NCBI GenBank assembly: GCA_007280825.1 | Contig: QYQI01000062.1 | Coordinates: 1 to 14,103, forward strand | Direction of reading: 5' to 3' | DNA length: 14,103 bases | Origin: Ignavibacteriales bacterium | GTDB lineage: Bacteria; Bacteroidota; Ignavibacteria; Ignavibacteriales; Melioribacteraceae | Shown here: one piece after another, positions 13,368-14,103 of the stretch | Layout of the letters: the number at the start of each line of letters is the position of its first letter | Position numbering within the stretch: the stretch's first letter is position 1 | Position numbers and translations under genes: made by a program | Notes under the pieces: model-generated | Database searches by the model: none | What the model saw: only the letters and a program-made list of their open reading frames with translations | Told to the model about the DNA's origin: nothing

Positions 13368-14103
13368 TTACATCCCGTCACGCATAAACTTGGGTTGTTC
13401 TAGTGTTAGGATTAACGAAATTCGGTGTGTATCAGGTAACCGTTCCGTTTCAGATTGACTAAACCGCGCAAAGGAATAATCAATTTGAAGTTTTGGTAAA
13501 GTTACACCTGCACCCACTGTAAATTGTTTTACATCATTATATCCGGCGCGCACAGCAAAAATATTTTTATAATTGAATTCGAATCCGGCATGTGCATCAA
13601 AACTTACGGGTCCAATATTAAATGTTGAAGTTGTTTTTCTATTTTCAAAACGAAGATCAAGATCAATAGCAGGCATTATTCTTCCACCAAGAAATTTTAA
13701 AGCATATGCCGCACCAACTTTGGCGGTAGGAGAAATTAATTCATTACGTCCTGTACTCCAGGCAACAAGCGTTGTAGTAATATCTTGAATGTTAGCACCG
13801 AGAAATAAATTTTCTGTCGGAACGTAAACAGCGCCAAGATCAAAACCGATTCCGAACGCACTGTATTCGGCAAGACTTCTTGAAATTAATTTAACATTTG
13901 CGCCCCAGTAAAAATCATCGGAGTAACGTTTTGCAAATGTTAGATACATTGCCCAATCGGTATTACTGAATTCGGAAATTTTAGAGTAGTCAAGCCGGTC
14001 TGTGTGAATATCAAGAATGCCGTCACCATTTGCATCGTACAATGCATTTCGTGTATCCGGAATTCCATCAATACTTGAACGCATAATACTTAAACCAAAA
14101 CTC
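13368..14103 (-). CDS. PorV/PorQ-family outer-membrane protein, C-terminal part (5' end outside window)
   Basis: The minus-strand frame is open to the window edge. The codons before the Met at 14084 continue as SFGLSI, so that Met is probably internal. About 244 residues are seen. They show the alternating short strands of an outer-membrane beta-barrel (FYWGANVKLIS, FGIGFDLGAVYV, LFLGANIQDITTTL, IFAVRAGYNDVKQFTVGAGV, LQIDYSFARF) and family-typical phrases such as SFGLSIMRSSIDGIPDTRN and WSTGRNELISP. PorV helps T9SS cargo reach the surface, and paralogues are common in Ignavibacteria-like genomes, consistent with the T9SS substrate at 7048-8592. An acidic DANGDGILD loop near the visible start resembles a calcium-binding loop. 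The protein ends QPKFMRDGM without a terminal aromatic residue. Confidence 0.85.
   Translation of the reverse strand, partial: SFGLSIMRSSIDGIPDTRNALYDANGDGILDIHTDRLDYSKISEFSNTDWAMYLTFAKRYSDDFYWGANVKLISRSLAEYSAFGIGFDLGAVYVPTENLFLGANIQDITTTLVAWSTGRNELISPTAKVGAAYALKFLGGRIMPAIDLDLRFENRKTTSTFNIGPVSFDAHAGFEFNYKNIFAVRAGYNDVKQFTVGAGVTLPKLQIDYSFARFSQSETERLPDTHRISLILTLEQPKFMRDGM

Noticed and set aside
13573..13788. Plus-strand 71-codon ORF inside the PorV-like gene
   Set aside because: It is antisense to a coherent beta-barrel coding frame.
1..14103. tRNA, rRNA, CRISPR array, insertion sequence or phage genes
   Set aside because: I looked for cloverleaf ends, regular spaced repeats and transposase/integrase motifs and saw none.

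Overview
The window is AT-rich chromosomal DNA that most resembles an Ignavibacteria-type member of the Bacteroidota/Chlorobiota group. The evidence is a secreted protein ending in a type IX secretion (T9SS) type A sorting domain with the NYPNPFNPTT motif, a PorV/PorQ-like outer-membrane protein, several short lipoproteins, and AhpC, Dxr, RseP, MetK and AhcY proteins of ordinary length. This assignment is by pattern recognition; no search was run. I see no tRNA, rRNA, CRISPR array, transposase or phage gene.

Layout. (1) 1-896: the 3' end of a histidine kinase overlapping a single-domain response regulator, closed by a strong bidirectional terminator. (2) 950-4422, minus strand: a tight three-gene unit reading sugar-phosphate nucleotidyltransferase, metK, ahcY; the last two are consecutive steps of the activated-methyl cycle. 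The nucleotidyltransferase probably starts at an internal TTG with a good ribosome binding site. (3) 4599-5540: a FabK/nitronate-monooxygenase-like flavoprotein. (4) 5541-8592: an accessory, surface-directed stretch with a promoter plus a signal-peptide-only mini-ORF, a lipoprotein with propeller-like repeats, a leader that can fold into a three-way junction, and a T9SS cargo protein. (5) 8593-8950: a gene-free gap that holds, on the minus strand, the decayed C-terminal end of an outer-membrane beta-barrel gene with in-frame stop codons. (6) 8951-11961: a four-helix membrane protein, dxr and rseP with 8-9 nt spacings, closed by a terminator. (7) 12046-14103, minus strand: a small lipoprotein with a TTG start, an AhpC-type peroxiredoxin, a REP-like palindromic element, and the 3' part of a PorV/PorQ-like gene that runs off the window.

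The housekeeping genes cover methyl-group recycling, isoprenoid precursor synthesis, envelope proteolysis and peroxide defence. They alternate with envelope and secretion genes. The less ordinary signals lie between genes: the dead porin tail at 8663-8866, the structured leader at 6915-6999, the signal-peptide mini-ORF with an in-frame amber codon at 5631-5786, and the palindromic repeat at 13300-13360. I did not find a convincing new multi-gene system here.
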